Below, piece after piece: positions 21,441 to 29,263 of a stretch of 32,898 nucleotides of DNA (positions are counted from its first letter, which is position 1; each line of letters begins with the position of its first letter). The notes beneath the pieces are model-generated. The model was given only the letters and a program-made list of their open reading frames with translations. It was not told the origin of the DNA and ran no database searches. The stretch covers positions 1-32,898 of the forward strand of contig CAADUD010000002.1 in the NCBI GenBank assembly GCA_900752095.1. Direction: 5' to 3'. This stretch comes from Clostridia bacterium. Lineage in GTDB: Bacteria > Bacillota > Clostridia > TANB77 > CAG-508. Made by a program: the position numbers and the translations under genes.

Positions 21441-22937
21441 ATGGCAAGGAAACCTATTAATTATTGGGAACAACGTTCAACAGAATTAATGAAAAGACTG
21501 GAGAAAGGGACAGAAAATACAATAAATAGCCTTATAAAAGCTTATGAACAAGCAACAAAAGATATAAATAAAGAAATATCAAGAATTTTTAAGAACTATG
21601 CTAAAGATAGTGGATTAAATAGGGAAACATTAATACAATTATTAAACAAAAAAGAATCAGAAACACATTATAAAAATTTGTTAGAAGTAATAAATAACAA
21701 CATTACAGATGAAAGTATAAAAAAGAAACTGTTAGCAAAATATAATGCTCCTGCTTATTCATATAGAATTAGTAGATATGAAGCATTGCAACAAAATATA
21801 GATATAGAATTAAAGAAACTAGCAAATATAGAACAACAGATAACAGAAATAAGGTATATAGATACAATAAAGGATGCATATTATCATAATATATATGATA
21901 TACAAAAAGGCACAGGTTTAGGCTTTAGTTTTGCACAAATAGATGATAGAACAATAAACTTACTTTTAAATAAAAATTGGATAGATAGAGCTAATTTCTC
22001 AGAAAGGATATGGCAGAATAGTGAAAGGTTAGGGAATTATTTAAAGACAAACTTAACTGCAGCTACTATGTCAGGAAAGTCTATAAATAAAATAGCACAA
22101 GAACTATCTGAATATATGAACGTTGGATTATATAATGCAACAAGACTTGTAAGGACAGAAGTAAATCATTTTGCAAACGAAGCGGAAATGTTAAGCTATG
22201 AAGAATTAGAAATTGAAAAATATAGATACATAGCAACATTAGATAATAGAACCTGTGAACATTGTGCAGAATTAGATAATAAAATATTTAATATAAAAGA
22301 TAGAAAGCCAGGGAAGAATTATCCTCCAATACACGCAAATGATAGATGTACCACAGTAGCAGAATTTGATGATGATACAACAGACGTATTACAAAGAAGA
22401 GCCAGAGACGAAAATGGAAATCCTATATTAGTACCACAAGACATGAATTACAAAGAATGGAAAGCAAAATATGTAGATATTACACAACGAGAAAAGGATG
22501 CGATAAGAGAATATTCTGGACCAACAGCATATACTTTGAACGAGAAATTGAGAAACAATATGAAATTAAATAAAAGCGAATCAGAATTGATACAAAGCAT
22601 AGATAGTGGATTAAATAAATTGCCAAACTATAATAAAGTTACATATAGACAAATAGGGTTTGATTTTCAAGGAAAAGAAGAGTATAATAATTTCATAAAT
22701 AAACATAAGAATAATAAATATATAAACTATGGACAATACACTTCTTCTTCAAAGCACTATGGAGATTATGAGGTAAAGGATAAGTTAAAAGTAGAAATAA
22801 CGATACAGGGGAAGACAGGAAAAGATATCAGATTGTTAGCAGGAGTACCAGAAGAAAATGAAGTATTGTTTGGAAAAGATGTGCTATTTGAGGTAATAAA
22901 AGTAGACGATAATAAAATATGGTTAAAAGAGGTATGA
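21441..22937 (+). CDS. SPP1 gp7-like head protein fused to an ADP-ribosyltransferase, 498 aa
   Basis: N-terminal two thirds is the MuF/gp7 minor head protein: helix bundle, then ATRLVRTEVNHFANEAEM and the zinc-like CEHCAELD ... IHANDRCTTVAEF. From about residue 355 a second domain follows with ART toxin motifs in order: Arg in TYRQIGFDF (about 406), YTSSSKHYG (S-T-S motif, about 433), and ENEVLFGKDVLFEV (E-x-E, about 470). Such enzymes move ADP-ribose from NAD to proteins. GAGGTG lies 9 nt before ATG 21441. Being attached to a head protein it could be injected with DNA. Fusions of this kind are known; the target is not. Confidence 0.87.
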   Translation: MARKPINYWEQRSTELMKRLEKGTENTINSLIKAYEQATKDINKEISRIFKNYAKDSGLNRETLIQLLNKKESETHYKNLLEVINNNITDESIKKKLLAKYNAPAYSYRISRYEALQQNIDIELKKLANIEQQITEIRYIDTIKDAYYHNIYDIQKGTGLGFSFAQIDDRTINLLLNKNWIDRANFSERIWQNSERLGNYLKTNLTAATMSGKSINKIAQELSEYMNVGLYNATRLVRTEVNHFANEAEMLSYEELEIEKYRYIATLDNRTCEHCAELDNKIFNIKDRKPGKNYPPIHANDRCTTVAEFDDDTTDVLQRRARDENGNPILVPQDMNYKEWKAKYVDITQREKDAIREYSGPTAYTLNEKLRNNMKLNKSESELIQSIDSGLNKLPNYNKVTYRQIGFDFQGKEEYNNFINKHKNNKYINYGQYTSSSKHYGDYEVKDKLKVEITIQGKTGKDIRLLAGVPEENEVLFGKDVLFEVIKVDDNKIWLKEV

Positions 22938-22938
22938 T

Positions 22939-23130
22939 ATGAGTTTAGAAAATTTAAAACATGAAGTATTAAAGCCAGTATATATTATGTGTAATGAATG
23001 TAGGAATCTAAATTTTGATACAGGAATATGTGAAATATATAAAACAATTCCGCCCAAAGAAATAATGTTATCAAATAAATTTAAAGAAAGAAATAATAAA
23101 GAAATCTGCGAGTATTTTGAACAAAAATAA
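22939..23130 (+). CDS. Small cysteine-containing protein, 63 aa
   Basis: AGAGG is 6-8 nt before ATG 22939. Cys-rich strand (YIMCNECRNLNFDTGICEIY, later EICEYFE) fits a zinc-binding fold. Unknown role, between head protein and scaffold. Confidence 0.6.
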   Translation: MSLENLKHEVLKPVYIMCNECRNLNFDTGICEIYKTIPPKEIMLSNKFKERNNKEICEYFEQK

Positions 23131-23157
23131 GTTATTAAAATTTTATATTTATAAATC

Positions 23158-23184
23158 AAGAGCTAGAAATAGCTCTTATTTTTA
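23158..23184 (+). terminator. GAAA-loop hairpin and T-tract upstream of the scaffold gene
   Basis: AAGAGCTA/TAGCTCTT around a GAAA tetraloop, then ATTTTTAT. Strong fold; may end or reduce read-through from the packaging genes. Confidence 0.75.
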
Positions 23185-23312
23185 TGCCGTTTATTGTAGT
23201 TAGGCATTAAATAAAATAAACAAATTACCCATTTGCTTGTGGGAATACAAATAAAGCAACTTTTCGTACTGGTAGCACCAGAATAAAAATAGCTAGAAAG
23301 GTAGGATTAACT

Positions 23313-23909
23313 ATGGAATGGTTAAAAAAAATATTACAAGATGCAGGAGTAGAAAATGTAGAAGACTTAGAGGGAAGAATCTCTAAAGAGTTACCAAAAT
23401 ATTTCAAGCCTGCAAAAGAATTTAACGAAATTAATGACGAATTGAAATTAGTTAAAGGAGAAAAGAAGACATTAGAGAATGACAAACAAAAAATTGAAGA
23501 GGAGTATAACAACTTCAAAAAAGGAGCTATAAGTCAAGCTGACTACGAGGTTAAGAAAAAAGAGATAGAAGATAATTCAAAAGCTGAAATAGAGGCGATA
23601 AGACTAGATAGCAAAATCGATTTAGCAATCAATAATGCTAAAGCTAAAAATGTTAAATCAGTAAAAGCAAATCTTGACTTAAAAAAAATTAAACTAGATG
23701 GAGACAAGCTTTTAGGGTTTGACGACCAAATAGAAGCATTAAAGAAAAGTGATGCTTATCTATTTAATATAGACAACCCTGTAAATAAAGGTGTTGAAAA
23801 TAATGGAGGAAATCCAAGAAAGACTGAAGGTGGAAGTATAGAGGAGGATGAGTTAGACAAGTTATCTGACGAAGAATACTTTGCCCTTCAAGAAAAAAAT
23901 AATAAGTAG
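23313..23909 (+). CDS. Capsid scaffolding protein (GP20 type), 198 aa
   Basis: MEWLKKILQDAGVENVEDLEGRI is the typical start of the phage minor structural GP20 scaffold, then a long coiled coil (about 40-95: LKLVKGEKKTLENDKQKIEEE), a middle DLAINNAKAKNVKSVKANLD and an acidic tail (DKLSDEEYFALQEKNN). It guides coat assembly and is removed or leaves before packaging. AAGGTAGGA precedes ATG 23313. Confidence 0.87.
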   Translation: MEWLKKILQDAGVENVEDLEGRISKELPKYFKPAKEFNEINDELKLVKGEKKTLENDKQKIEEEYNNFKKGAISQADYEVKKKEIEDNSKAEIEAIRLDSKIDLAINNAKAKNVKSVKANLDLKKIKLDGDKLLGFDDQIEALKKSDAYLFNIDNPVNKGVENNGGNPRKTEGGSIEEDELDKLSDEEYFALQEKNNK

Positions 23910-23925
23910 AAAGGAAGATTAAATT

Positions 23926-25044
23926 ATGGGAAACAAATTATTAACTTGTCAAAGAATAGCAAGAGAAGCATTACCAATGCTAGTAAATAACTTAGTAATA
24001 CCTGAGTTATTCCATACTGATTATAGTAAAGACTTTGTAAAAGAAGGAGACACGATTCAAGTTGAAAAACCATGTCAATTTGAAGCAAAAGATTTTAAAG
24101 ATAAAGTAACAATTCAAGAAATCAATCAAAAGAGTGTACCAGTTGTTATGGATCATATAGCTGATGTATCAGTAGAGATTACATCTAAAGAATTAACGTT
24201 AGATAGAGTTGCTTTCAATGAAAAAATATTGAACCCTATGATGGAAGCTATTGCTGAAAAAATTAATAAAGAAGGTCTTGAAATGTACAAACATGTTTAT
24301 AAAACATTAGGTACACCAGGACAGACACCAGACTCTATCGATATAATGGCAAATGCTAGAGGTTTATTAAATAAAGCTAAAGCACCAATGGGAAATAGAT
24401 ATGCTGTATGGGACCCAGATGCAGATGTAAAATTCTCTACAATAGATGCAATTTTACATGCAGAAAAATCTGGAAGCACACAAGCATTAAGGGAAGGATC
24501 TATTGGTAGAATACAAGGACTAGAGAACTTTATGTCTCAACAAGTTGCAGTACATAAGTCAGGAACATTTACAGCAGTTACAACACCAAAAGTAAATGCT
24601 AAAGCAGTAGCAGGAAGTGAAACTATTGTTATCAAAGGTGGAACTACAAGTGAAACATTAGTAGCAGGAGATATATTAAAAATTGGTAATCAACAATATG
24701 TTGTTACAGAAGATGCAACAGCCGATACTGGTGTAATTACTGCAAAGGTATATCCAGCAGTTGTTGAGGAAATTGCAGCAGAGACAGAAGTAACATTTAT
24801 TGATAAAACTTCTGGAGGACATGTTGCTAACTTAGTATTTAACAAATTAGCTTTTGCTTTCGTATCAAGAGCATTAGCATTGCCTGTTGATGGTAGAGAT
24901 TCTTATGTGATTTCTTATAAAGGTTTAAATCTAAGAGTGGTTTATGGATATGATATGACTACAAAGAAAAATATGCTATCTATAGATACAATCTATGGCT
25001 TTGCACCATTATATCCATCATTAGCAGCGACAGTTTTAGGTTAA
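23926..25044 (+). CDS. Major capsid protein, P22-coat type, 372 aa
   Basis: Shell protein of the HK97 fold. P22-coat-like features: REALPMLVNNLVIPELFHTDY start, EITSKELTLDRVAFNEKILNP, PDADVKFSTIDAI and a C-terminal NKLAFAFVSRALALPVDGRDS. An inserted beta domain lies at about 225-300 (SETIVIKGGTTSETLVAGDILKI). AAAGGAAGA before ATG 23926. Its presence with an SPP1-type portal is usual for siphophages of this group. Confidence 0.9.
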   Translation: MGNKLLTCQRIAREALPMLVNNLVIPELFHTDYSKDFVKEGDTIQVEKPCQFEAKDFKDKVTIQEINQKSVPVVMDHIADVSVEITSKELTLDRVAFNEKILNPMMEAIAEKINKEGLEMYKHVYKTLGTPGQTPDSIDIMANARGLLNKAKAPMGNRYAVWDPDADVKFSTIDAILHAEKSGSTQALREGSIGRIQGLENFMSQQVAVHKSGTFTAVTTPKVNAKAVAGSETIVIKGGTTSETLVAGDILKIGNQQYVVTEDATADTGVITAKVYPAVVEEIAAETEVTFIDKTSGGHVANLVFNKLAFAFVSRALALPVDGRDSYVISYKGLNLRVVYGYDMTTKKNMLSIDTIYGFAPLYPSLAATVLG

Positions 25045-25047
25045 TAA

Positions 25048-25067
25048 AAGGCAGAGAAATCTGCCTT
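25048..25067 (+). other. GAAA-tetraloop hairpin after the capsid gene
   Basis: AAGGCAGA/TCTGCCTT around GAAA, 3 nt after the capsid stop, followed by AATTTAATTATT. Could protect the capsid mRNA or weakly terminate. Confidence 0.65.
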
Positions 25068-25093
25068 AATTTAATTATTAGGAGGTTAAATCA

Positions 25094-25210
25094 ATGAAAT
25101 GTCCTAAATGTGGTAAAGAATTTTCAGAACCTGTACTTGAGTTACATATTCAAAGATGCAAAGTCGATGAAAAAACAGAGCCAAAGAAAGAAAAAACTCC
25201 TAAGAAATAG
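25094..25210 (+). CDS. Small zinc-finger protein, 38 aa
   Basis: AGGAGG precedes ATG 25094. MKCPKCGKEFSEPVLELHIQ, then RCKVDEKTEPKKEKTPKK: CxxC followed by His and Cys makes a C2HC finger with a basic tail. Small finger proteins are common right after coat genes. Confidence 0.7.
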   Translation: MKCPKCGKEFSEPVLELHIQRCKVDEKTEPKKEKTPKK

Positions 25211-25220
25211 GAGGCAAAAA

Positions 25221-25571
25221 ATGGATTTATTAAGCAAAGTAAAAGAAAGACTTGATATAACAGATACAAGTCAAGACAAAAAAATAGAAGGTTATATTGA
25301 TGATATTACAGACAAAATAAAGTCTATTTGTAATAGAATAGATTTACCAAAAGAACTTGAATATTTAGTTATAAGATATGCAATGAATTGTACTGTATTT
25401 TATAAAAATGGATATGGCGAAGGGAAACAAGTTGTTTCTTCAATGACAGATGTTAATCAATCTATATCATTTAAAGATGTTGGAGCAGTTACAGCTGACG
25501 ATGTAAATATGGATAAGTACATAGAAAAAAATAAAGATGAAATATCTATGTATGCGTATATTCGCTGGTGA
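25221..25571 (+). CDS. Head-tail connector protein, 116 aa
   Basis: MDLLSKVKERLDITDTSQDKKIEGYIDDI begins the Gp6/Gp15-like connector family, which stacks under the portal. AGGAGG lies 6 nt before ATG 25221; a longer frame from 25110 overlaps the zinc-finger gene and lacks a ribosome site. Confidence 0.82.
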   Translation: MDLLSKVKERLDITDTSQDKKIEGYIDDITDKIKSICNRIDLPKELEYLVIRYAMNCTVFYKNGYGEGKQVVSSMTDVNQSISFKDVGAVTADDVNMDKYIEKNKDEISMYAYIRW

Positions 25572-25580
25572 GGTGGGAGT

Positions 25581-25919
25581 ATGAAAATACCAAAAATATT
25601 TAAACGAGCTATCGCAGATACTTTTTATGATAAGGATATAGAAATATGGACAAAAGGAACTATAAAAGATGATGAAGGTGCAGTAATAGGAAATGGTAAG
25701 TTAAGCAAAATAGACAGTTTTAAAGGTAATTTTCAATTTAGTACAAGAGAATATATTCAACAAGAGTATGGTAGGGAAATAGAGGCAAATGCAATAGTTA
25801 CTTGCGATAAAACAGTAGCCGAAATTGGAAATATTCTTGTTTATAACGATAAAAAATATGAAATCAAAAGTTTAGTTCCATCAGATAGTCATATAACTAT
25901 CTTAGTAGGAGGTAATTAA
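25581..25919 (+). CDS. Head closure (stopper) protein, 112 aa
   Basis: Beta-rich short protein (YDKDIEIWTKGTI, DSFKGNFQFSTREYI, VYNDKKYEIKSLVPSDSHI) in the place of SPP1 gp16-like stoppers. GAGGTGGGAG precedes ATG 25581. Assigned by size, strand pattern and position. Confidence 0.75.
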   Translation: MKIPKIFKRAIADTFYDKDIEIWTKGTIKDDEGAVIGNGKLSKIDSFKGNFQFSTREYIQQEYGREIEANAIVTCDKTVAEIGNILVYNDKKYEIKSLVPSDSHITILVGGN

Positions 25920-26405
25920 ATGACTTCAATTAAAGGATTAGATGAATTACTTGCAAACTTATCAGGTTTAGGCGGAAATGTTAAAGAAAGTGCTAGAAAA
26001 GGACTTGAAAGAGGAGCAAAGAAGATACAAAAAAATGCAAAACTTCTTACACCTGTTGATACAGGAGATCTTCGCAATTCTATAAAAACAAATTCTAAAA
26101 CAACAGCAGAAGGAGCAGAAGCACAGGTATATACAAATATGGAATATGCACCTTATGTTGAATTTGGAACAGGACCTATAGGAAACGAAAGCGGAATGGA
26201 ATTACCAGAGGGAATGCGAGCCAGAAGAATTACTGCTTGGACATATACGCCAGATGGAGGAAAACATTTTTATAGGACAAGAGGACAAAAACCACAGCCA
26301 TTTATGTCTAGTGCATATCTTTATGCTAAAGATAACAATACTGTAGAACAAGAAGTAACAAAATCAATACAATCAGACATAAGAAAATTGGAGAGTGGTA
26401 AATAA
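25920..26405 (+). CDS. HK97 gp10-like tail component, 161 aa
   Basis: Contains LERGAKKIQKNAKLLTPVDTGDLRNSI and MEYAPYVEFGTGP, the hallmark of the HK97_gp10 family, which joins tail tube and connector; then PFMSSAYLYAKD near the end. GGAGG is 6 nt upstream of ATG 25920. Confidence 0.9.
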   Translation: MTSIKGLDELLANLSGLGGNVKESARKGLERGAKKIQKNAKLLTPVDTGDLRNSIKTNSKTTAEGAEAQVYTNMEYAPYVEFGTGPIGNESGMELPEGMRARRITAWTYTPDGGKHFYRTRGQKPQPFMSSAYLYAKDNNTVEQEVTKSIQSDIRKLESGK

Positions 26406-26755
26406 TGATAAATTTAAAACCACAAATATTAAAGAAGTTAGAAGAAATCTCAGATGTTGAGGTTTTTTATTTTTATCCAGAAAGCTGGGAAAAAGAAAAA
26501 AGGCTAATAAGTTATTACGAGTTAGATAATTCAGAAGCGGACAACGCAGATGATGAAGAATATAGCAGTAATATTGCTATACAAATTGATTTGTGGTGTG
26601 ATGCACCAAGTGAATGTTCAAAACTAGCAATAGAAGTTAACAAGAAAATGAAAGAATTAGATTTTAGAAGAACTCTATGTTTAGATTTACACGAGCAAGG
26701 AGAAAAAAAGCATCATAAAACAATGAGATTTGAAAAAGAAGAAATTTTAGAATAA
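26405..26755 (+). CDS. Tail terminator-like protein, 116 aa
   Basis: Short protein with ALIGN-like pattern of tail completion proteins (DLWCDAPSECSKLAIEVNKKMKEL, LDLHEQGEKKHHKTMRFEKEE) at the expected place between gp10 and the tail tube. Start overlaps the preceding stop by one base. Confidence 0.78.
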   Translation: MINLKPQILKKLEEISDVEVFYFYPESWEKEKRLISYYELDNSEADNADDEEYSSNIAIQIDLWCDAPSECSKLAIEVNKKMKELDFRRTLCLDLHEQGEKKHHKTMRFEKEEILE

Positions 26756-26769
26756 AGGAGGGCGTTATT

Positions 26770-27360
26770 ATGCCAAAAAAGAAAGCATTAAGAGGACTAA
26801 GTGGAATTAAAGTATTTGAATTACTAGAAAATACAGAAACAAGTTATAAAGTAGGAGAAGCAACTTCTATTCCATACGCACAGAAATTAACAAGGGATGT
26901 GCAAACATCAAATGAACCTATATATGCAGACGACGAAGTGTATGATGATGAAGAAGTATTTGAAGGTGAAAACTTTGAATTAGAAATACCAGAGGCTGAA
27001 CTAACATTAATGCCAATACTTGAGGGTGGAAATTATGATGATGAAAGCAAAGAATATTCTTGGGGACCAGATGATCAAACAAAAGATTATGCAATGACAT
27101 TTAAGGCAAAAAGGAAAGATGGTAATTATAGAATGTTTAGGTACTATAGATGTAAATTTAAAAAGGTAAAACAAGATTTACAGACACAAGACAATGGAAC
27201 TCAAGTTTCGGTATTAACAATAAGTGGAACATTTTATAAGAGAGCTTTACTAACAGATCCAAAAGTAAGAACATATAAAGACAGCACACAATCATCTGAT
27301 TTAGTATGGCTTGATACAGTGCCAACAATGCCAGAGCAGATTAATAATTTAGAAGGATAG
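26770..27360 (+). CDS. Major tail (tube) protein, 196 aa
   Basis: GLSGIKVFELLENTETSYKVGEA, IPYAQKLTRDVQTSNEPIYADDEVYDD, and YRYYRCKFKKVKQDLQTQDNGTQVSVL fit the phi13/TP901-type tube protein of Firmicute siphophages, whose rings stack along the tape measure. GGAGG lies 7 nt before ATG 26770. Confidence 0.85.
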   Translation: MPKKKALRGLSGIKVFELLENTETSYKVGEATSIPYAQKLTRDVQTSNEPIYADDEVYDDEEVFEGENFELEIPEAELTLMPILEGGNYDDESKEYSWGPDDQTKDYAMTFKAKRKDGNYRMFRYYRCKFKKVKQDLQTQDNGTQVSVLTISGTFYKRALLTDPKVRTYKDSTQSSDLVWLDTVPTMPEQINNLEG

Positions 27361-27380
27361 GAGAGTGAAAGTACTCTCCT
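27359..27380 (+). other. Hairpin after the tail-tube gene
   Basis: AGGAGAGT/ACTCTCCT with loop GAAAGT directly at the stop codon, followed by A's not T's. Like the hairpin after the capsid gene it seems to cap the message of an abundant protein. Confidence 0.6.
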
Positions 27381-27409
27381 AAAAAATATAATAAAGGGAG
27401 AAAAGAAAA

Positions 27410-27978
27410 ATGGCAAAAAGCAATGAAAGTTTAAGTTTAAAAGAAACAGTAAAAATGTATGGTGTAGAGATAAAAAAGATGCCTTGTGGCAAGTATTTTG
27501 AAGCTCTACAAACTTTTAAAAATTTGCCAGAGGACTTCATAAAAGAGTTATCTGACAATGAACAAGATTTTAAATTATCCGAAATGTTAAGTTTAGATAA
27601 TTTAATTAATTTGATAACAAAATTATTAATGATAGCACCAAAGTTTTTATTTAGCTTTTTGAGTAAGTTACTAGATGTAGACGAAAAATATATAGAAAAT
27701 GAACTATCTCCAACAGAATTAATAGAAATTTGTAAAAAATTCTGGGAGATAAATAAGTTAGAAAGTTTTTTCACCCAAATGAAGCCAGCGATAGCAGGAT
27801 TAATGACCCTAACTGGCTTCAAGAAATAATAGTTGTATGTAACAAAATTGGAATATCTAAATCAGAATTATTGAATAATTATTATGTAGATGAAATTCCT
27901 ATAATATTTGAAAAATATGCAGAATTAAACAAAACTACGAATAACGACGAAATAGAAGTAGCGGCAGAAGATTTTTAA
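27410..27978 (+). CDS. Tail assembly chaperones G and GT, joined by a -1 frameshift
   Basis: Zero frame 27410-27829 gives a 139-residue protein; slippage at T TTT TTC (27766-27772) gives a 189-residue longer form ending at 27978 in EVAAEDF. The short form fits gpG-like chaperones (NLPEDFIKELSDNEQDFKLSE, then LSPTELIEICKKFWEI), which bind the tape measure; the long form recruits tube subunits. GGGAG lies before ATG 27410. Normally the tape measure gene follows directly; here 1.3 kb intervenes. Confidence 0.85.
27766..27820 (+). other. -1 frameshift signal: slippery heptamer plus stem-loop
   Basis: T TTT TTC at 27766-27772 allows both tRNAs to re-pair one base back. After 8 nt, GAAGCCAG (27781-27788) pairs perfectly with CTGGCTTC (27813-27820). 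Heptamer, spacer and stem fit the classic rule. Confidence 0.85.
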
Positions 27979-27998
27979 AATTGTGAGTGTGAATATAT

Positions 27999-28151
27999 AT
28001 GAAAAAGTATACTGAGAAAGAAATAGAGGAAATAAACCTATTGATTAAAAAGTTAAAAAAATCATCAGATATTGTTATACCTAACGATTTTTTTAGAAAT
28101 TTAGAAATAGAGCATCACAATGCTAACTTCCAAAGCCAATTTTTCTTTTAG
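27999..28151 (+). CDS. Possible small helical protein, 50 aa
   Basis: MKKYTEKEIEEINLLIKKLKK, then SSDIVIPNDFFRNLEI and a tail FQSQFFF that overlaps the converging gene. The tail looks accidental, so it may be the 5' part of a gene cut by the moron insertion. Weak ribosome site. Confidence 0.4.
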   Translation: MKKYTEKEIEEINLLIKKLKKSSDIVIPNDFFRNLEIEHHNANFQSQFFF

Positions 28152-28497
28152 GCTTTTCAGGTTCGAGTTTTTTTAACTTTATTAATACAAAATTTATCTG
28201 CGAAACATGTTGAATTAGCTGAATAGGAGAACCATCAGGTAGAATACCATAAAAGAATATTAAATAAGGATTATGATAACCCAAATCAGTTAAATAAAAT
28301 TGATAAGTATTCCCATATGTAATCAATTTTATTCCTACTTCATGTGCTTCGTCTAAAGAACTATCAAAATCTTTTATTTCCTGAACTAATTGTTCGTAAA
28401 AAATATTAGCATATCCTCTTTCAAACTGGTCATTTTGAGCTATTTTTTTGATAAGATTATTGCTGGCATTTTGTAGATCTACAATTGAATTTGACAT
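28123..28497 (-). CDS. DUF6173-like protein, 124 aa
   Basis: FYEQLVQEIKDFDSSLDEAHEVGIKLITYG, LTDLGYHNPYLIFFYGI, GSPIQLIQHVSQINFVL and the end PKRKIGF match the DUF6173 pattern seen in prophages, of unknown role. GAGGTG precedes the ATG, and it has a strong promoter of its own against the direction of the tail operon: a moron that the lysogen may express. Confidence 0.78.
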   Translation of the reverse strand: MSNSIVDLQNASNNLIKKIAQNDQFERGYANIFYEQLVQEIKDFDSSLDEAHEVGIKLITYGNTYQFYLTDLGYHNPYLIFFYGILPDGSPIQLIQHVSQINFVLIKLKKLEPEKPKRKIGFGS

Positions 28498-28520
28498 AAT
28501 TTCACCTCACTTTCTTTTAA

Positions 28521-28549
28521 ATTATACAACTTATGCGTAAATCTTGCAA
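28521..28549 (-). promoter_or_regulatory. Promoter of the DUF6173-like moron
   Basis: Minus strand TTGCAA (28549-28544), 17-nt spacer, TATAAT (28526-28521). TTGCAA is its own complement and is shared with the plus-strand promoter. Confidence 0.75.
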
Positions 28550-28572
28550 TATTTTACTATTTAGTGTAAGAT
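28544..28572 (+). promoter_or_regulatory. Divergent promoter sharing the same -35 box
   Basis: TTGCAA (28544-28549), 17-nt spacer, TAAGAT (28567-28572), before the gene at 28594. Confidence 0.55.
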
Positions 28573-28593
28573 ATTAGCAGGAGGGGATAGAAT

Positions 28594-29118
28594 ATGTGGT
28601 TAATTTTATTATTATGTATACCATTTGCAATTTGGGCAGTGTGGTATACAGAACACTCTAAAAAGGTAGCAGACAGTAAAGAATGTTTTGAAGGAGAAGA
28701 AAAGCATAATGCAGATGTATCATTAATTGCTAGTCATATTTGTGGACTGCCTTTAGGAGAAAAATCGGAATGTAAATTATTTTTAGCAAGTGAAAAAATA
28801 ATCATAGAAAGTCAGAGTAGTATATTTAAACTAGATAAAAACAAGATTCTTGATGTTTCATTAAAGACCTCTAAAGAAGTACAAAACTCAATAAGTGGTG
28901 CAGTAGGAGGAGCAATGCTATTAGGAGCAATAGGAGCATTTATTGGAGGAAGTGATACAAAATTAAGGATGTTTTTAATTTTTATCTATGATAGCAATGA
29001 AGAAAAAAAATGCATAAGTTTTGAAGTCGAAAATATAGGAGATAGATGCACTAAAGCTAGAAAGTTTGTAGAAGATTTTAAGAATAGTGTAACAGAGAAG
29101 AAAGAGATAGAATTGTAA
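28594..29118 (+). CDS. Membrane-anchored protein with glycine zipper, 174 aa
   Basis: An N-terminal hydrophobic segment (LILLLCIPFAIWAVWY) is followed by a PH-like strand pattern (LFLASEKIIIESQSSIFKLDKNKILDV) and a glycine-zipper segment (SGAVGGAMLLGAIGAFIGG). AGGAGGGGA lies before ATG 28594. With its own promoter and terminator it is the second half of the moron cassette, perhaps altering the host envelope. No firm family. Confidence 0.7.
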   Translation: MWLILLLCIPFAIWAVWYTEHSKKVADSKECFEGEEKHNADVSLIASHICGLPLGEKSECKLFLASEKIIIESQSSIFKLDKNKILDVSLKTSKEVQNSISGAVGGAMLLGAIGAFIGGSDTKLRMFLIFIYDSNEEKKCISFEVENIGDRCTKARKFVEDFKNSVTEKKEIEL

Positions 29119-29124
29119 TATAAA

Positions 29125-29158
29125 AAACACATTACAGAAATGTAGTGTGTTTGTTATT
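29125..29158 (+). terminator. Terminator of the moron cassette
   Basis: AAACACATTAC/GTAGTGTGTTT (29125-29135/29142-29152), 11 bp with G-T pairs, then GTTATTT. Confidence 0.75.
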
Positions 29159-29207
29159 TGAAGAATGGATAGAAGATGTTATTAAAGACTATGCAAGATT
29201 AGCTTAA
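29157..29207 (+). pseudogene. Short 3' remnant of a tail gene
   Basis: The frame FEEWIEDVIKDYARLA-stop follows the moron terminator without any start. It reads like the end of a real protein, perhaps the one whose beginning is at 27999. Short, so only tentative. Confidence 0.35.
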
Positions 29208-29212
29208 AATAT

Positions 29213-29242
29213 AGCACCAGATTAATTTCTGGTGCTTTTATT
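29213..29242 (+). terminator. Terminator or attenuator before the tape measure gene
   Basis: AGCACCAG/CTGGTGCT (29213-29220/29229-29236) with an 8-nt loop, then TTTATTAT. Confidence 0.75.
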
Positions 29243-29263
29243 ATGCATGAAAAGAGGTGTAAA

